A stretch of 64,000 nucleotides of DNA from contig JAFRNK010000002.1 in assembly GCA_017430225.1 (NCBI GenBank), positions 1 to 64,000 of the forward strand, read 5' to 3'. Below, in pieces: positions 46,278 through 54,573 of this stretch (positions are counted from its first letter, which is position 1; each line of letters starts with the position of its first letter). Made by a program: the position numbers and the translations under genes. The stretch is from Clostridia bacterium (GTDB taxonomy: Bacteria > Bacillota > Clostridia > Christensenellales > Aristaeellaceae). Under the pieces are notes generated by a model. The model did not search any database. It was not told where the DNA came from and saw only the letters and a program-made list of their open reading frames with translations.

Positions 46278-47540
46278 TTATTCAATATTCTCCCAATGTG
46301 ACAGCAGATAGTTTTCCGCTTCCAGGCACCAGAGGCCGCTGTGCCGCGAGACGATTTCCGCCAGGTCTGCAAAGCGCGGATCATCCTTCCCTTTTTCTGC
46401 GAAATCGTCGATCGCCGTCAGCGGCATATTGATGTGCGTATAGATCAATTTCTTGCCGCCCGGGATCTTGGGCAGATTCAGCGTCGTTTCCGCGCAGCAG
46501 TCCAGGCCGCCTACATGAGTCACCATGACCGCGGGCCGGATCTTCCCGGCTGCCGTCAGTTCCAGCGACTCGATCATGTCTGCCGTGTTGCCGCCCGTGG
46601 TGCCGATGACGTGCGTGCTGTTATAATGCACGTCATAGAAATTGATTTTCGCGGAGAACTTAGGATCCGTCGGCCCTGCGAAGAAGCTAAGGCAGCCGTC
46701 CCGGCCCAGGATGTCCGATGCCAGCTGTACGACACTTTCCACCGGAGCGTTGACGAATACATCGTCATATCCCCCGCCTGCGAGATCGCGCAGATAAGCA
46801 GCCGGATTGGCGATATCCCCGGTATTGACAAACTGTACCATGACACCGGTCTTTTCGACCAGTTCTTTCGGGAACAGCCTGCGCGCGCGCTTGATGCGGG
46901 CTTCGTCGATGTCTGTGACGACCAGCGTACCCGGGCGGCGGTCGCAGTGGATAATATATTCTGCCATACCGAGGCCCATCGGGCCTGCGCCGGCCAGGAT
47001 GGCCATTTTTCCACCCTCGCGGATGCCCATCTCATGCTGGTAAACGCCCATTCGGGTATGGAACGCCGCGTGCGCGGCGCCGATATTGCAGCTGTACGGT
47101 TCAGCCAGGGACGCCTCGAAGAAAGCGTCGCCCTTATACTCAAGGAAACAGCCGAGTTCCATGACTTCGGGCGGGATGATGCAGTACGTGCAGTCGCCGC
47201 CGAAGTAAGGATAGCTGTATCCGGGGCTCCACATCGTGCCCTTGTAGTTGAGCGCGGGCTGGAGCGTGAACTTGGTGCCCGGGAAGAACTGTCCCTCGTA
47301 CTTTTTGCCGACCTCCACGATCATACCGGCAAACTCGTGTCCCATGACTGCGGGATGATCCGCCACGTCCGGATGAACACGCTTGTGTTTCGTGCCCAGG
47401 ATCGCGCACTTATAGGTGGACATGCAGATGCTGTCCGAGATCACCTTGACCAGGATCTCGTCGTCCCTGATCGGCGGGAGTTCAAATTCCATCAGCCGCA
47501 GATCATTGGCGGCATGCAGGCGCACAGCGCGTGTTTTCAT
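46278..47540 (-). CDS. Zinc-dependent medium-chain dehydrogenase, L-sorbose-1-phosphate reductase-like
   Basis: A 420-residue MDR-family dehydrogenase. The catalytic zinc region has Cys39 context (ISDSICMSTYKC), GHEFAG at about 67-72, and the NAD(P) Rossmann motif AGAGPMGLGMAEYI (about 183-196). The DIDEARIKRAR segment after it suggests NAD preference through the Asp. Overall it resembles sorbitol/L-sorbose-1-phosphate reductase (SorE-like) proteins found beside PTS or ABC sugar genes. It is cotranscribed with a PfkB-type phosphosugar kinase 16 bases upstream. Confidence 0.82.
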   Translation of the reverse strand: MKTRAVRLHAANDLRLMEFELPPIRDDEILVKVISDSICMSTYKCAILGTKHKRVHPDVADHPAVMGHEFAGMIVEVGKKYEGQFFPGTKFTLQPALNYKGTMWSPGYSYPYFGGDCTYCIIPPEVMELGCFLEYKGDAFFEASLAEPYSCNIGAAHAAFHTRMGVYQHEMGIREGGKMAILAGAGPMGLGMAEYIIHCDRRPGTLVVTDIDEARIKRARRLFPKELVEKTGVMVQFVNTGDIANPAAYLRDLAGGGYDDVFVNAPVESVVQLASDILGRDGCLSFFAGPTDPKFSAKINFYDVHYNSTHVIGTTGGNTADMIESLELTAAGKIRPAVMVTHVGGLDCCAETTLNLPKIPGGKKLIYTHINMPLTAIDDFAEKGKDDPRFADLAEIVSRHSGLWCLEAENYLLSHWENIE

Positions 47541-47556
47541 CGGCTCAGCCTTCTCA

Positions 47557-48486
47557 TCACATCTCAGTCAGTATGACTTGTTTGAGCAGTTCATTGACAT
47601 AGTCCATCTCCGCCGGCTGCGTGCCCGGCGTGGTCACCGCCGCGGCGCTGAAAGCCATGGCCAGCGCGCACGTATCGCGGAAACTCATGCCGCTCGCGGC
47701 ACCGTAAGCCAGGGCGGCCATCATGCTGTCGCCCGCGCCTACGGTGCTCTGTACCTCTACCTTGAGGCCGCGGCCGCGCAGCGCGGTATCGCCTTTCACG
47801 AACAGCGCGCCGTCGCCGCCCAGGGAAACGGCCACCGTTTCTATACCGTCCGCTGTCAGCTCACGCGCTGAAGCGGCGATCTCATCAATACTCTCGAAAC
47901 TGCGCCCCGTCAGGCGGCTCAGTTCGGCGTCGTTCGGCTTGATCAGAGCAGGCTTTGCTTTGGCGCCCTCGATCAGCAGGCCGCCGTCCGCGTCCAGACA
48001 GACGCGCACGCCCTTCCGGTTCAGGCGCTCCGTCCATTCAGCAAAGATCGTGTCAGCCGCTCCTGCAGGCGCTTTACCCGCAAAGACGACGATATCATCC
48101 CGCCGCACAGCGGTTTCGATCTTGCGGTAAACCGTCTCCAGAACGTCTTGACCGACCGGCATGCCGGCTTCGTTGATATCCGTATTGGTGTGCAATACCG
48201 GATCGATCACTTTCAGGTTGGTCCGTGTATCATGATCGGTCCACGCGAAATCACAGGCGATGCCCAGTCCGCGCAGGCTGTTTTCAATATACCTGCCCGT
48301 ATCGCCGCCGAGGATGCCGGTCGCGAGACTGTCCATCCCCAGCGCGTGCAGGCCTTTTGATACGTTGATGCCCTTGCCGCCGGGATCCAGGCGAAGGCTC
48401 TCTATGCGATTGACCTCATCTGTCCGGAAGTTCGGGATGACGACCGTCTTATCCAGAGCCGGTGTCAGAGTTACCGTGACAATCAT
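47557..48486 (-). CDS. 1-phosphofructokinase-like PfkB kinase
   Basis: A 309-residue PfkB-family kinase, closest in layout to 1-phosphofructokinase/tagatose-6-phosphate kinase: TLTPALDKTV at residues 6-15, DPGGKGINVSKGLHALG (about 34-50), and the signature VGAGDSMMAALAYG with the catalytic Asp near residue 250. It would phosphorylate a hexose phosphate to the bisphosphate for glycolysis. Together with the SorE-like dehydrogenase it suggests use of a ketose-1-phosphate. It begins 18 bases after the SH3-repeat gene with AAGGAAGG as a distant ribosome-binding site. Confidence 0.88.
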   Translation of the reverse strand: MIVTVTLTPALDKTVVIPNFRTDEVNRIESLRLDPGGKGINVSKGLHALGMDSLATGILGGDTGRYIENSLRGLGIACDFAWTDHDTRTNLKVIDPVLHTNTDINEAGMPVGQDVLETVYRKIETAVRRDDIVVFAGKAPAGAADTIFAEWTERLNRKGVRVCLDADGGLLIEGAKAKPALIKPNDAELSRLTGRSFESIDEIAASARELTADGIETVAVSLGGDGALFVKGDTALRGRGLKVEVQSTVGAGDSMMAALAYGAASGMSFRDTCALAMAFSAAAVTTPGTQPAEMDYVNELLKQVILTEM

Positions 48487-48504
48487 CAGCGGGAAGCGCC
48501 TTCC

Positions 48505-51500
48505 TTATTTCTTGACCGGCGCGTGGTTGTACGCATAATTGATCGCGTTCTGGTGGTCCTTGTCGACCTCGTTGGTGCGGTGGACCTTGCTGCCGACGAA
48601 ATGGATGCAGAACTGGCCGGTATAATCGTTGTCCGGCAGGGTATCGCCGCTCGGATTGTGCGGTACGCCGTACATGGACGCCGCCAGCGAACGCCCGCCT
48701 ATGGTCACCCACAGCGGATGGCGCTGATACAGGTTGTTTTCGCTGATCTCCTGGGCATTTTCAACGTTGTAGATGCGGCACATGATCGCCGTATCCGCTG
48801 CGGTCAGCGGTTCAACGTCGGCGTGAGAACCGCCGGCATAGCGCTTCGCCGCGAAGGAGAGGCCGGTATTCACGTCAGTGACCATCGCCACGGTGCCGCG
48901 CGCCCAGAGCTTGTTGGCGACGGACCAGTTCACCTTTTCCACCGGGTAGATGGTGGTATCGTAGGCGACGGTACCGTACAGGGCAGCCAGGGTCAGCTGG
49001 CCGGCAACGCCGTCCGCGGTCAGGCCGTTGTCCTTCTGGAAGGTGCTCACCGCCTGGCGCGTGGGATCCGTATAGACGCCGGTCACGTTGGCCGGAGCCA
49101 GATAGCCCTGCTCGTACAGCTTCTGCTGCAGCTGGGTCACAGCCGCACCGCTCGAACCGTAGCGCAGGATATCATAAGCCACGTAGGGTTTGAGGCCATC
49201 CGGCGTATTTCCGCCGTCAGGCACGGAGGTCGGAGCGGGCGTAGCGGTCACGGCAGGCGTCGGGGTCGCAAACTCTTCGTCCCATTCGTCATTCGTCATC
49301 ACGTGGATGAGGTCGCCGCGGATCCAGCCGATCTTCTTGTTGTAGTTGACATGGTACCAGGTGAAGTTTTCACCGTTCTTGTCCGCCTTGATCTCGCCCA
49401 GCAGCGTCATGTAGGAATGCTCAAGATAGATCTTGGTGATGCTGGTGGACTTCATGGTATTCTCTTTGCGGAGCAGGATGTTGTTCTTGATCGTATACGC
49501 CACATCGGTCAGCGTGCCCGGACGCGGGGTCGGCGTCGCGGTCGGCACCGGCGTCACAATCGGCGCCGTCGGCGTCACGGCGGGCGTCGGGGTCGGCGTG
49601 CCGAAAGCCTTCTCCCACTCTTCGACCGTCATCACGTGGATCAGGTCGCCGCGGATCCAGCCCTTCAGGTTCAGGTACTCGATATGGTACCAGGTATAGT
49701 TCTCACCATTTTTGTCCGGCAGCGTCTCGCCCAGCCAGGTCATATAGCTTCCGCCCTTGCGGATCTTGTCCAGGCTGTTGGACTTCATGGTGTTTTCCTT
49801 GCGGATGTAGATATTGTTCTTGACGGTGTAAGCCACGTCGCTGAGGCCTGCCGGGATGACCGGCGTCGGCGCCGGAGTGGGCGTCTTGTCGGAGTCGCCG
49901 GCCTCTTTCTTGGTCAGGACGCGGACGAATTTGCCCATGACAAAGGCGTTGGAGCCCTTGTAATCGACCTTGTACCAGAGCACGCCGTTGACGGTAGCGC
50001 TGCCGGTGAAGGTCATGCGGTTGTGCAGGCGCAACTTGCCCAGGGATTTGGACGCCGTGGTCGCCGCGGCGCGGATATTGAGAGCGCTCGACAGGCTTTC
50101 AAATACGTTGGAGAGTTCCTGCTTGTCAGGCGCGGGCGCCGGATCGTCTTTGCCCTGGCCGTTGTATTCCGCCGCGGTCATCAGGCGGCAGCAGTCGCCG
50201 CGGATATAAGCGTTCACCTTGTTGACAGTCACGGGATACCAGGTGTATCCGTCGTTCGTCCACGGACTGGCCCACAGCGGGAGCACCGTGCCGCTCGTCA
50301 CGCGATCGATGACTTTCGCGTTCTTGCGCGCGTCCTGGCGCACATTCACGCGCTTCTGGCTGGTGATGGTGATATACGGCGCATTGCCGGTATAAGTGCT
50401 GGACAGGATCAGCATCTGTGTATCCACATAACCGGTCTTGCCCGCGTAGATGGTTTTACTCCAGTCAGAGCGTGCTTCCAGAATAAACAGTTCGGAGCGG
50501 TTGGGGATGGATTTCAGACTGTCCGCGCTGTCGGAAGCTTCCTTGAGCAGCGGCAGCGTACCACTGGGAACGTTCACAGTCGCCATCAGACCGGTGCCGA
50601 TCAGGTAGCTGGTACCGGTCACTGCAGTACCCTGGGCCGCCGCAGCGGGAGCGGCGGACGGGATCAGGCCTTCCTTGAGTACATAGCCTTCCCTGGAATC
50701 ATAGAGGATCTTGGCCCATTCGCCGCTGTCCTCAATGATCGTTACTGCCGTACCGTTGGGCAGGAACGCCAGTACAGTCGCGTTCTTGGCCTTGTCGGCG
50801 CGCAGGGTGATGGTTTCACCGTTGGCGGTATATACAGTCGCCGGTATGCCTGCCTGCGGTGCGGCCGCGGCGCTGGCGCGCCGGGTGAGCAGCACGGGAA
50901 GCGCATCCGATTCCTCGTTCGCCTCAGGCTCCGTCCCGTTGAAATACGCTGTCATTTCCTCCGCAGAGGCGCTGCGGACGTACGCGTCGGAAATATAGCC
51001 GCTTTCGCCGTTATACTCCGTCATGAACCAGCCGTTCGCGTACCCGGTCACCTGCAGCATCGCGCCGTGGGGCAGCACCGCCAGGATGTCGCCGGTGGAC
51101 TGCGGAGCCGAGCGGAGATTGACGCCGCTGACCGCAGTCGTCACCCAGCCGCCGACGTTGGCGAACACGGGTTCAGCTTCTTCGGTCTCCTCCAGCGGAT
51201 CTCCGGTGATGGTCCCCTGAGCGCGCTCGTTCAGCCAGATCGCCGTCTCTTCCAGCGTCAGTGGCCGGAAGCAGTCGCCGAGGATATACCCGGTATAAGT
51301 GCCTTCCGGAGCGCTGGGCACACCGCCCTTCACCCGGTACCACAGATTGCCCTGGACAGTGGTCGTACCCTGAATGGTCATGACCCAGCCTTTCGGCAAC
51401 AATTCCCAGTAGCCGGCGGTTTTGCTGGCATTCTGCCTGAGCTTGACCTGGTCTTCGGTCACACAGCCGAAAACCTCAGTCTCTTCGGCAACGGCGGCCG

Positions 51501-51579
51501 GCACAGACGCGCAGAGCATCAGGAGCGCCAGCAGCAGAGCCATAAAACGCCTTCCGGTCAAAGTGTTGGGCGTACGCAT
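48505..51579 (-). CDS. Large secreted SH3-repeat protein with a peptidoglycan-binding domain and unknown C-terminal domain
   Basis: A 1024-residue exported protein. Signal peptide at residues 1-31 (RRFMALLLALLMLCASVPAAVA). Then about eight bacterial SH3 (SH3b) domains between residues 35 and 765, several ending in near-identical WIRGDLIHVMT segments, separated by Thr/Pro linkers (TPTPTPAVTPTAP). A PG_binding_1 domain follows near 795-855 (RYGSSGAAVTQLQQKLYEQGYL; VYTDPTRQAVSTFQKDNGL). The last 165 residues are a domain I cannot name, with YAGGSHADVEPL, GQFCIHFVGSKVHRTNEVDKDH and a terminal HAP. A wall-associated hydrolase or transpeptidase-like activity is possible but not shown. Its promoter has a WalR-like site, and it probably heads an operon with the PfkB and dehydrogenase genes. 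Confidence 0.85.
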   Translation of the reverse strand: MRTPNTLTGRRFMALLLALLMLCASVPAAVAEETEVFGCVTEDQVKLRQNASKTAGYWELLPKGWVMTIQGTTTVQGNLWYRVKGGVPSAPEGTYTGYILGDCFRPLTLEETAIWLNERAQGTITGDPLEETEEAEPVFANVGGWVTTAVSGVNLRSAPQSTGDILAVLPHGAMLQVTGYANGWFMTEYNGESGYISDAYVRSASAEEMTAYFNGTEPEANEESDALPVLLTRRASAAAAPQAGIPATVYTANGETITLRADKAKNATVLAFLPNGTAVTIIEDSGEWAKILYDSREGYVLKEGLIPSAAPAAAAQGTAVTGTSYLIGTGLMATVNVPSGTLPLLKEASDSADSLKSIPNRSELFILEARSDWSKTIYAGKTGYVDTQMLILSSTYTGNAPYITITSQKRVNVRQDARKNAKVIDRVTSGTVLPLWASPWTNDGYTWYPVTVNKVNAYIRGDCCRLMTAAEYNGQGKDDPAPAPDKQELSNVFESLSSALNIRAAATTASKSLGKLRLHNRMTFTGSATVNGVLWYKVDYKGSNAFVMGKFVRVLTKKEAGDSDKTPTPAPTPVIPAGLSDVAYTVKNNIYIRKENTMKSNSLDKIRKGGSYMTWLGETLPDKNGENYTWYHIEYLNLKGWIRGDLIHVMTVEEWEKAFGTPTPTPAVTPTAPIVTPVPTATPTPRPGTLTDVAYTIKNNILLRKENTMKSTSITKIYLEHSYMTLLGEIKADKNGENFTWYHVNYNKKIGWIRGDLIHVMTNDEWDEEFATPTPAVTATPAPTSVPDGGNTPDGLKPYVAYDILRYGSSGAAVTQLQQKLYEQGYLAPANVTGVYTDPTRQAVSTFQKDNGLTADGVAGQLTLAALYGTVAYDTTIYPVEKVNWSVANKLWARGTVAMVTDVNTGLSFAAKRYAGGSHADVEPLTAADTAIMCRIYNVENAQEISENNLYQRHPLWVTIGGRSLAASMYGVPHNPSGDTLPDNDYTGQFCIHFVGSKVHRTNEVDKDHQNAINYAYNHAPVKK

Positions 51580-51650
51580 GGAACAGCACCTCGATTACAG
51601 TATACTGTCAAAGCCCGTCCCTGATTGAAAGGACAGACCTCAACATTTGA

Positions 51651-51679
51651 ATTATATGACGAACTTGTAACAAAGTCAA
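51651..51679 (-). promoter_or_regulatory. Promoter of the SH3-repeat gene
   Basis: Minus strand: -35 TTGACT (51674-51679), 17 bases, -10 TATAAT (51651-51656). Leader about 65 bases, with GAGGTG before the ATG at 51579. Confidence 0.78.
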
Positions 51680-51686
51680 TAAAATT

Positions 51687-51703
51687 ATTTCAAAGTTGTT
51701 ACA
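51687..51703 (-). promoter_or_regulatory. Possible WalR box upstream of the SH3-repeat promoter
   Basis: Minus strand TGTAAC-AACTT-TGAAAT resembles the WalR consensus TGTWAH-N5-TGTWAH with one mismatch, ending 8 bases from the -35. Two TTGTNACAA palindromes (51665-51673 and 51696-51704) also flank the -35. Regulation of a wall protein by WalRK would be in character. Confidence 0.42.
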
Positions 51704-51714
51704 AATTTTGGGTA

Positions 51715-52506
51715 TTAAGCCATTTTAGAAGCTTTCTCCATCGCCGCTCGGGCCGCCTTGATGACCGCGCCGCGGAAGCCACTCTCCTCCAGCGAAGCGA
51801 CCGCCTCGATGGTCGTGCCCGCCGGGGAGCAGACCATTTCCCGTAGTTCCGCCGGACTCTTTCCAGATTCGCGCAGGAGCGCCGCGCTGCCGTACAGCAT
51901 CTGCGCTGCCATGCGCACCGCCTGACTGTGGTGCAGCCCGCCCAGGACGCCCGCATCCGCGAGCGCGTCGACAAACATATACACATAGGCAGGCGCGCTG
52001 CCGCTCACGCCGATGACGGCGTTCAGCTGGGATTCAGACACGGCTTCCGTATGCCCCAGCACCCCCAGTACGCGTTGTGCCAGGTCAAAAGTCTCATCTT
52101 TTACATTTGCGCCGCGGCAGACGGCGATCATCCCCTCGCCAATCAGCGCGGGCGTGTTGGGCATCGCCCGGATCACCTGAAGCCTGCCGCCGGTCAGACT
52201 GGTAAGTTTCTCCAGCGTATAGCCCGGCGCAATGGAAATCAGGCAGGCACCCGCCTGCGCCGCGTCGCGGATTTCGGCAATCACTGCCTGATACTGCTGC
52301 GGCAGAACGGCCAAAATGATTATGTCCGCGCCGCTGACCGCATCCGCATTGGATTTCATGCAGCGCAGGGCAAGGTCAGCAAGGCTCTCCGGCAGGACGC
52401 CTGTCGTGTTGGTCAGCACCAGATTCCATCCGGCTTCACCGCTGCGGGCCATTCCTTTCGCCATCGCAGCGCCCATTTTGCCCGTACCCAGAATCGCGAT
52501 TTTCAT
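51715..52506 (-). CDS. proC: Pyrroline-5-carboxylate reductase
   Basis: A 263-residue NAD(P)H-dependent enzyme for the last step of proline synthesis. N-terminal dinucleotide motif ILGTGKMGAAMAKGM (residues 4-18), AVLPQQ near 67, the RAMPNTPALIGEGM motif near 114-127, and the C-terminal helical signature DALADAGVLGGLHHSQAVRMAAQML with SPAGTTIEAV. It lies 54 bases after the MATE-ATPase fusion gene on the same strand and may share its transcript. RBS AAGGGG. Confidence 0.96.
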   Translation of the reverse strand: MKIAILGTGKMGAAMAKGMARSGEAGWNLVLTNTTGVLPESLADLALRCMKSNADAVSGADIIILAVLPQQYQAVIAEIRDAAQAGACLISIAPGYTLEKLTSLTGGRLQVIRAMPNTPALIGEGMIAVCRGANVKDETFDLAQRVLGVLGHTEAVSESQLNAVIGVSGSAPAYVYMFVDALADAGVLGGLHHSQAVRMAAQMLYGSAALLRESGKSPAELREMVCSPAGTTIEAVASLEESGFRGAVIKAARAAMEKASKMA

Positions 52507-52560
52507 TGTTTGTTACCCCTTTCATTACAATCCGTAAATCTTTCTTCAATAATGTTACTG

Positions 52561-54357
52561 TCATGCTCCCCGAGCGGACACGGAATCCGACAGGGTGATC
52601 GTCAGCACGTTCAAACCGAGCAGGTTCTGATAGCTGATATCCTGCGCGATCCCATAGACAAGCCTCAGCCCGACGTTCGCAAACGGGTCCCCGCTTGCAG
52701 TCATTTCATAACATTCCTTCGGGTTGAAGGGGATGCAGTCGTCCTTGATCCGGAGAACGACTCTCTCCTGCAGGATGACCACGCGAATCTCCACCACATG
52801 GGATTTCCGGTCCTTCTCAAAACCGTGCTCCACAATGTTTCCGGCCATCTCCTCCAGGCACAGGCCGGCATGCGCGCCGGTCTTTTTCGGGATGCCGTGC
52901 GCGTCGCAGAATTCCTGCACACTTACAGCCGTGCGCGTGACGCCGCTCACATCGCGCAGGGTCATCACCAGGCGCTCGCCCGTCCCGAACTCCGGCTGCA
53001 GCAACAGCCATTCGTCAAGGCTGCGCGGCCAGCGCTTGCAGCGGATCACCGCATAAACCGCACAGACTGCCAGCGTGATGCACAGCCCGATCGGGAAAGA
53101 GAGCCATACGCCCAGCGCACCGAAGGCCGGCGCCAGCAGCACCGCCGGGATGACTACGCTGAAGAAGCCGTCCATCAGGGAAGTCAGGTTGACGAACCAC
53201 CGGAACCCGGCTGCCTGGCAATAGCTCGAATAAATGATGCACAAAAGCGCCAGCGGGGCACTGAGTCCGTTAATGACGAACAGTTCCCTGGTCATACTGT
53301 ATACCCCGGAAGCCGGATCCTGGAAGAAGATCCCGGTCAGCACAGGTGCGAGAAGCGCAACGACGGCGGCCACCGCCGCCATCATCGCCATCACTTTGGT
53401 CAGTGCGGTCCTGATCACCGCCAGAAGCGCTTCCCGGTTCTCTTCGCCCAGGAAAACGCTGGAGAGCATCCGGATGACCGCCCCTGTGCCGAGCGCGATC
53501 GCCAGGATGAGACCGCTGACCATATTAAACGCAGACAGCGCGCTCAGACCGTCTTCCCCCGCATGCGCCAGGAGCAGCCGGTTGATGACGAGGCTGCGCG
53601 CCGCGAGGCAGGCCACCAGCAATGCGTTGGGAAAGCCGGTTTTCAGCATCCCGGGCAGTTCACGCCACGCAATCAGCCTCACGCCCGGCCTCAGCTGCAC
53701 CTTATCCGTCAGATAATACTGCACCAGGACGAGGAAATAAGCCCAGTTGGCGAGCGAGGTCGACAGCGCGAGCCCCCAGATGCCCATATCCATGACCACG
53801 GTGAACAGGATATCCAGCAAAAAATTGACCGCAACCATCACAACGATCCCCACCTGGCCGCGCTTCTGCTGGCGTTCCAGCTGCAGGCACGCCGCCAGCT
53901 GCTGCGACAGCAGCAAAGGAATGAGGCCGAAGGCATAGCCCACGATGTAGATCGCCAGATCCTTCTTCAGCTGCTCGTTCGCGCCGAGCAGCCCCGCGAT
54001 CGCTTCGGGAGCGGCAAAACTGGCCCCCGTCAGGACAGCGCCGGAAATCAGCGCAGCCGTTATCGCCAGGGAACAGACGCCTCTCGTCTTGTCGATCTTT
54101 CCGGCGCCCAGGTAGCGTCCGCTCAGGACCGACGCGCCGCCGAGAATGACCGAGCCGACGGCTTCCAGGATCCGTACCATCGTAAAATACAGGCCCACGA
54201 CGGCGACTGCCGTTTCGCCGCAGAACCGCGCCGCGACGATGCCGTCCACGATGGAGTTGATCGAACCCATCGCGACGATCGCCACCTGCACGGGCAGGAG
54301 CCTGAAAAAGAGGCGCGAGATCATGGCGCTGTCATTCTGCCCCGTTTTGATTCTCAT
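52561..54357 (-). CDS. MATE transporter fused to an RsbW-like ATPase domain (copy 2)
   Basis: A 598-residue paralogue of the protein at 25904. Residues about 1-450 form the twelve-helix MATE transporter (LFFRLLPVQVAIVAMGSINSIV at the start). The cytosolic C-terminal domain (about 465-598) is RsbW/SpoIIAB-like: N-box LEEMAGNIVEHGF, RIKDDCIPFNPKE, and GLRLVYGIAQDISYQNLLGLNVLTI. The start was set at ATG 54355-54357 because AGGAAC and GGGGG lie upstream and because the earlier in-frame ATG at 54393 coincides with the predicted transcription start. The N-terminus MRIKTGQNDSAM aligns with the untranslated codons before copy 1. Probably cotranscribed with proC. Confidence 0.9.
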   Translation of the reverse strand: MRIKTGQNDSAMISRLFFRLLPVQVAIVAMGSINSIVDGIVAARFCGETAVAVVGLYFTMVRILEAVGSVILGGASVLSGRYLGAGKIDKTRGVCSLAITAALISGAVLTGASFAAPEAIAGLLGANEQLKKDLAIYIVGYAFGLIPLLLSQQLAACLQLERQQKRGQVGIVVMVAVNFLLDILFTVVMDMGIWGLALSTSLANWAYFLVLVQYYLTDKVQLRPGVRLIAWRELPGMLKTGFPNALLVACLAARSLVINRLLLAHAGEDGLSALSAFNMVSGLILAIALGTGAVIRMLSSVFLGEENREALLAVIRTALTKVMAMMAAVAAVVALLAPVLTGIFFQDPASGVYSMTRELFVINGLSAPLALLCIIYSSYCQAAGFRWFVNLTSLMDGFFSVVIPAVLLAPAFGALGVWLSFPIGLCITLAVCAVYAVIRCKRWPRSLDEWLLLQPEFGTGERLVMTLRDVSGVTRTAVSVQEFCDAHGIPKKTGAHAGLCLEEMAGNIVEHGFEKDRKSHVVEIRVVILQERVVLRIKDDCIPFNPKECYEMTASGDPFANVGLRLVYGIAQDISYQNLLGLNVLTITLSDSVSARGA

Positions 54358-54398
54358 GGCGTTCCTATCCCCCGTGACTAAATCTTCAGTCATATCAA

Positions 54399-54427
54399 AA
54401 TATATATGAAGGCCGCGCCGTTGTCAA
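54399..54427 (-). promoter_or_regulatory. Sigma-A promoter of MATE-ATPase copy 2
   Basis: Minus strand: -35 TTGACA (54422-54427), 17 bases, -10 TATATT (54399-54404). Transcription near 54392 makes the ATG at 54357 the usable start. Confidence 0.78.
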
Positions 54428-54497
54428 CAGAAAAGCCGCAAACATACAAAATAATATATAAAATATTACCAGATCTATGGATTTTGGTTGAATGATG

Positions 54498-54506
54498 TGT
54501 TATACT
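54498..54506 (+). promoter_or_regulatory. Extended -10 promoter of the Fbp-type ABC operon
   Basis: TGTTATACT (extended -10, TGn-TATACT) with no clear -35, about 68 bases before the ATPase start. Confidence 0.5.
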
Positions 54507-54573
54507 CCTATCCAATAAGTGACCGATAATCCTGACAGATATTCAACGACTCAATTGAAAAGGGGAGATTGAG

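Noticed and set aside
48505..51579. Tandem DNA duplication or CRISPR in the SH3 gene
   Set aside because: Similar SH3 and linker segments in a continuous frame explain the repeats.
48523..51624. 1033-codon open frame on the plus strand
   Set aside because: Antisense shadow of the SH3-repeat gene, with low-complexity Arg/Gly/His content.
54393..54395. ATG at 54393 as the start of MATE-ATPase copy 2
   Set aside because: It coincides with the predicted transcription start and has no ribosome-binding site; 54357 has both leader and site.
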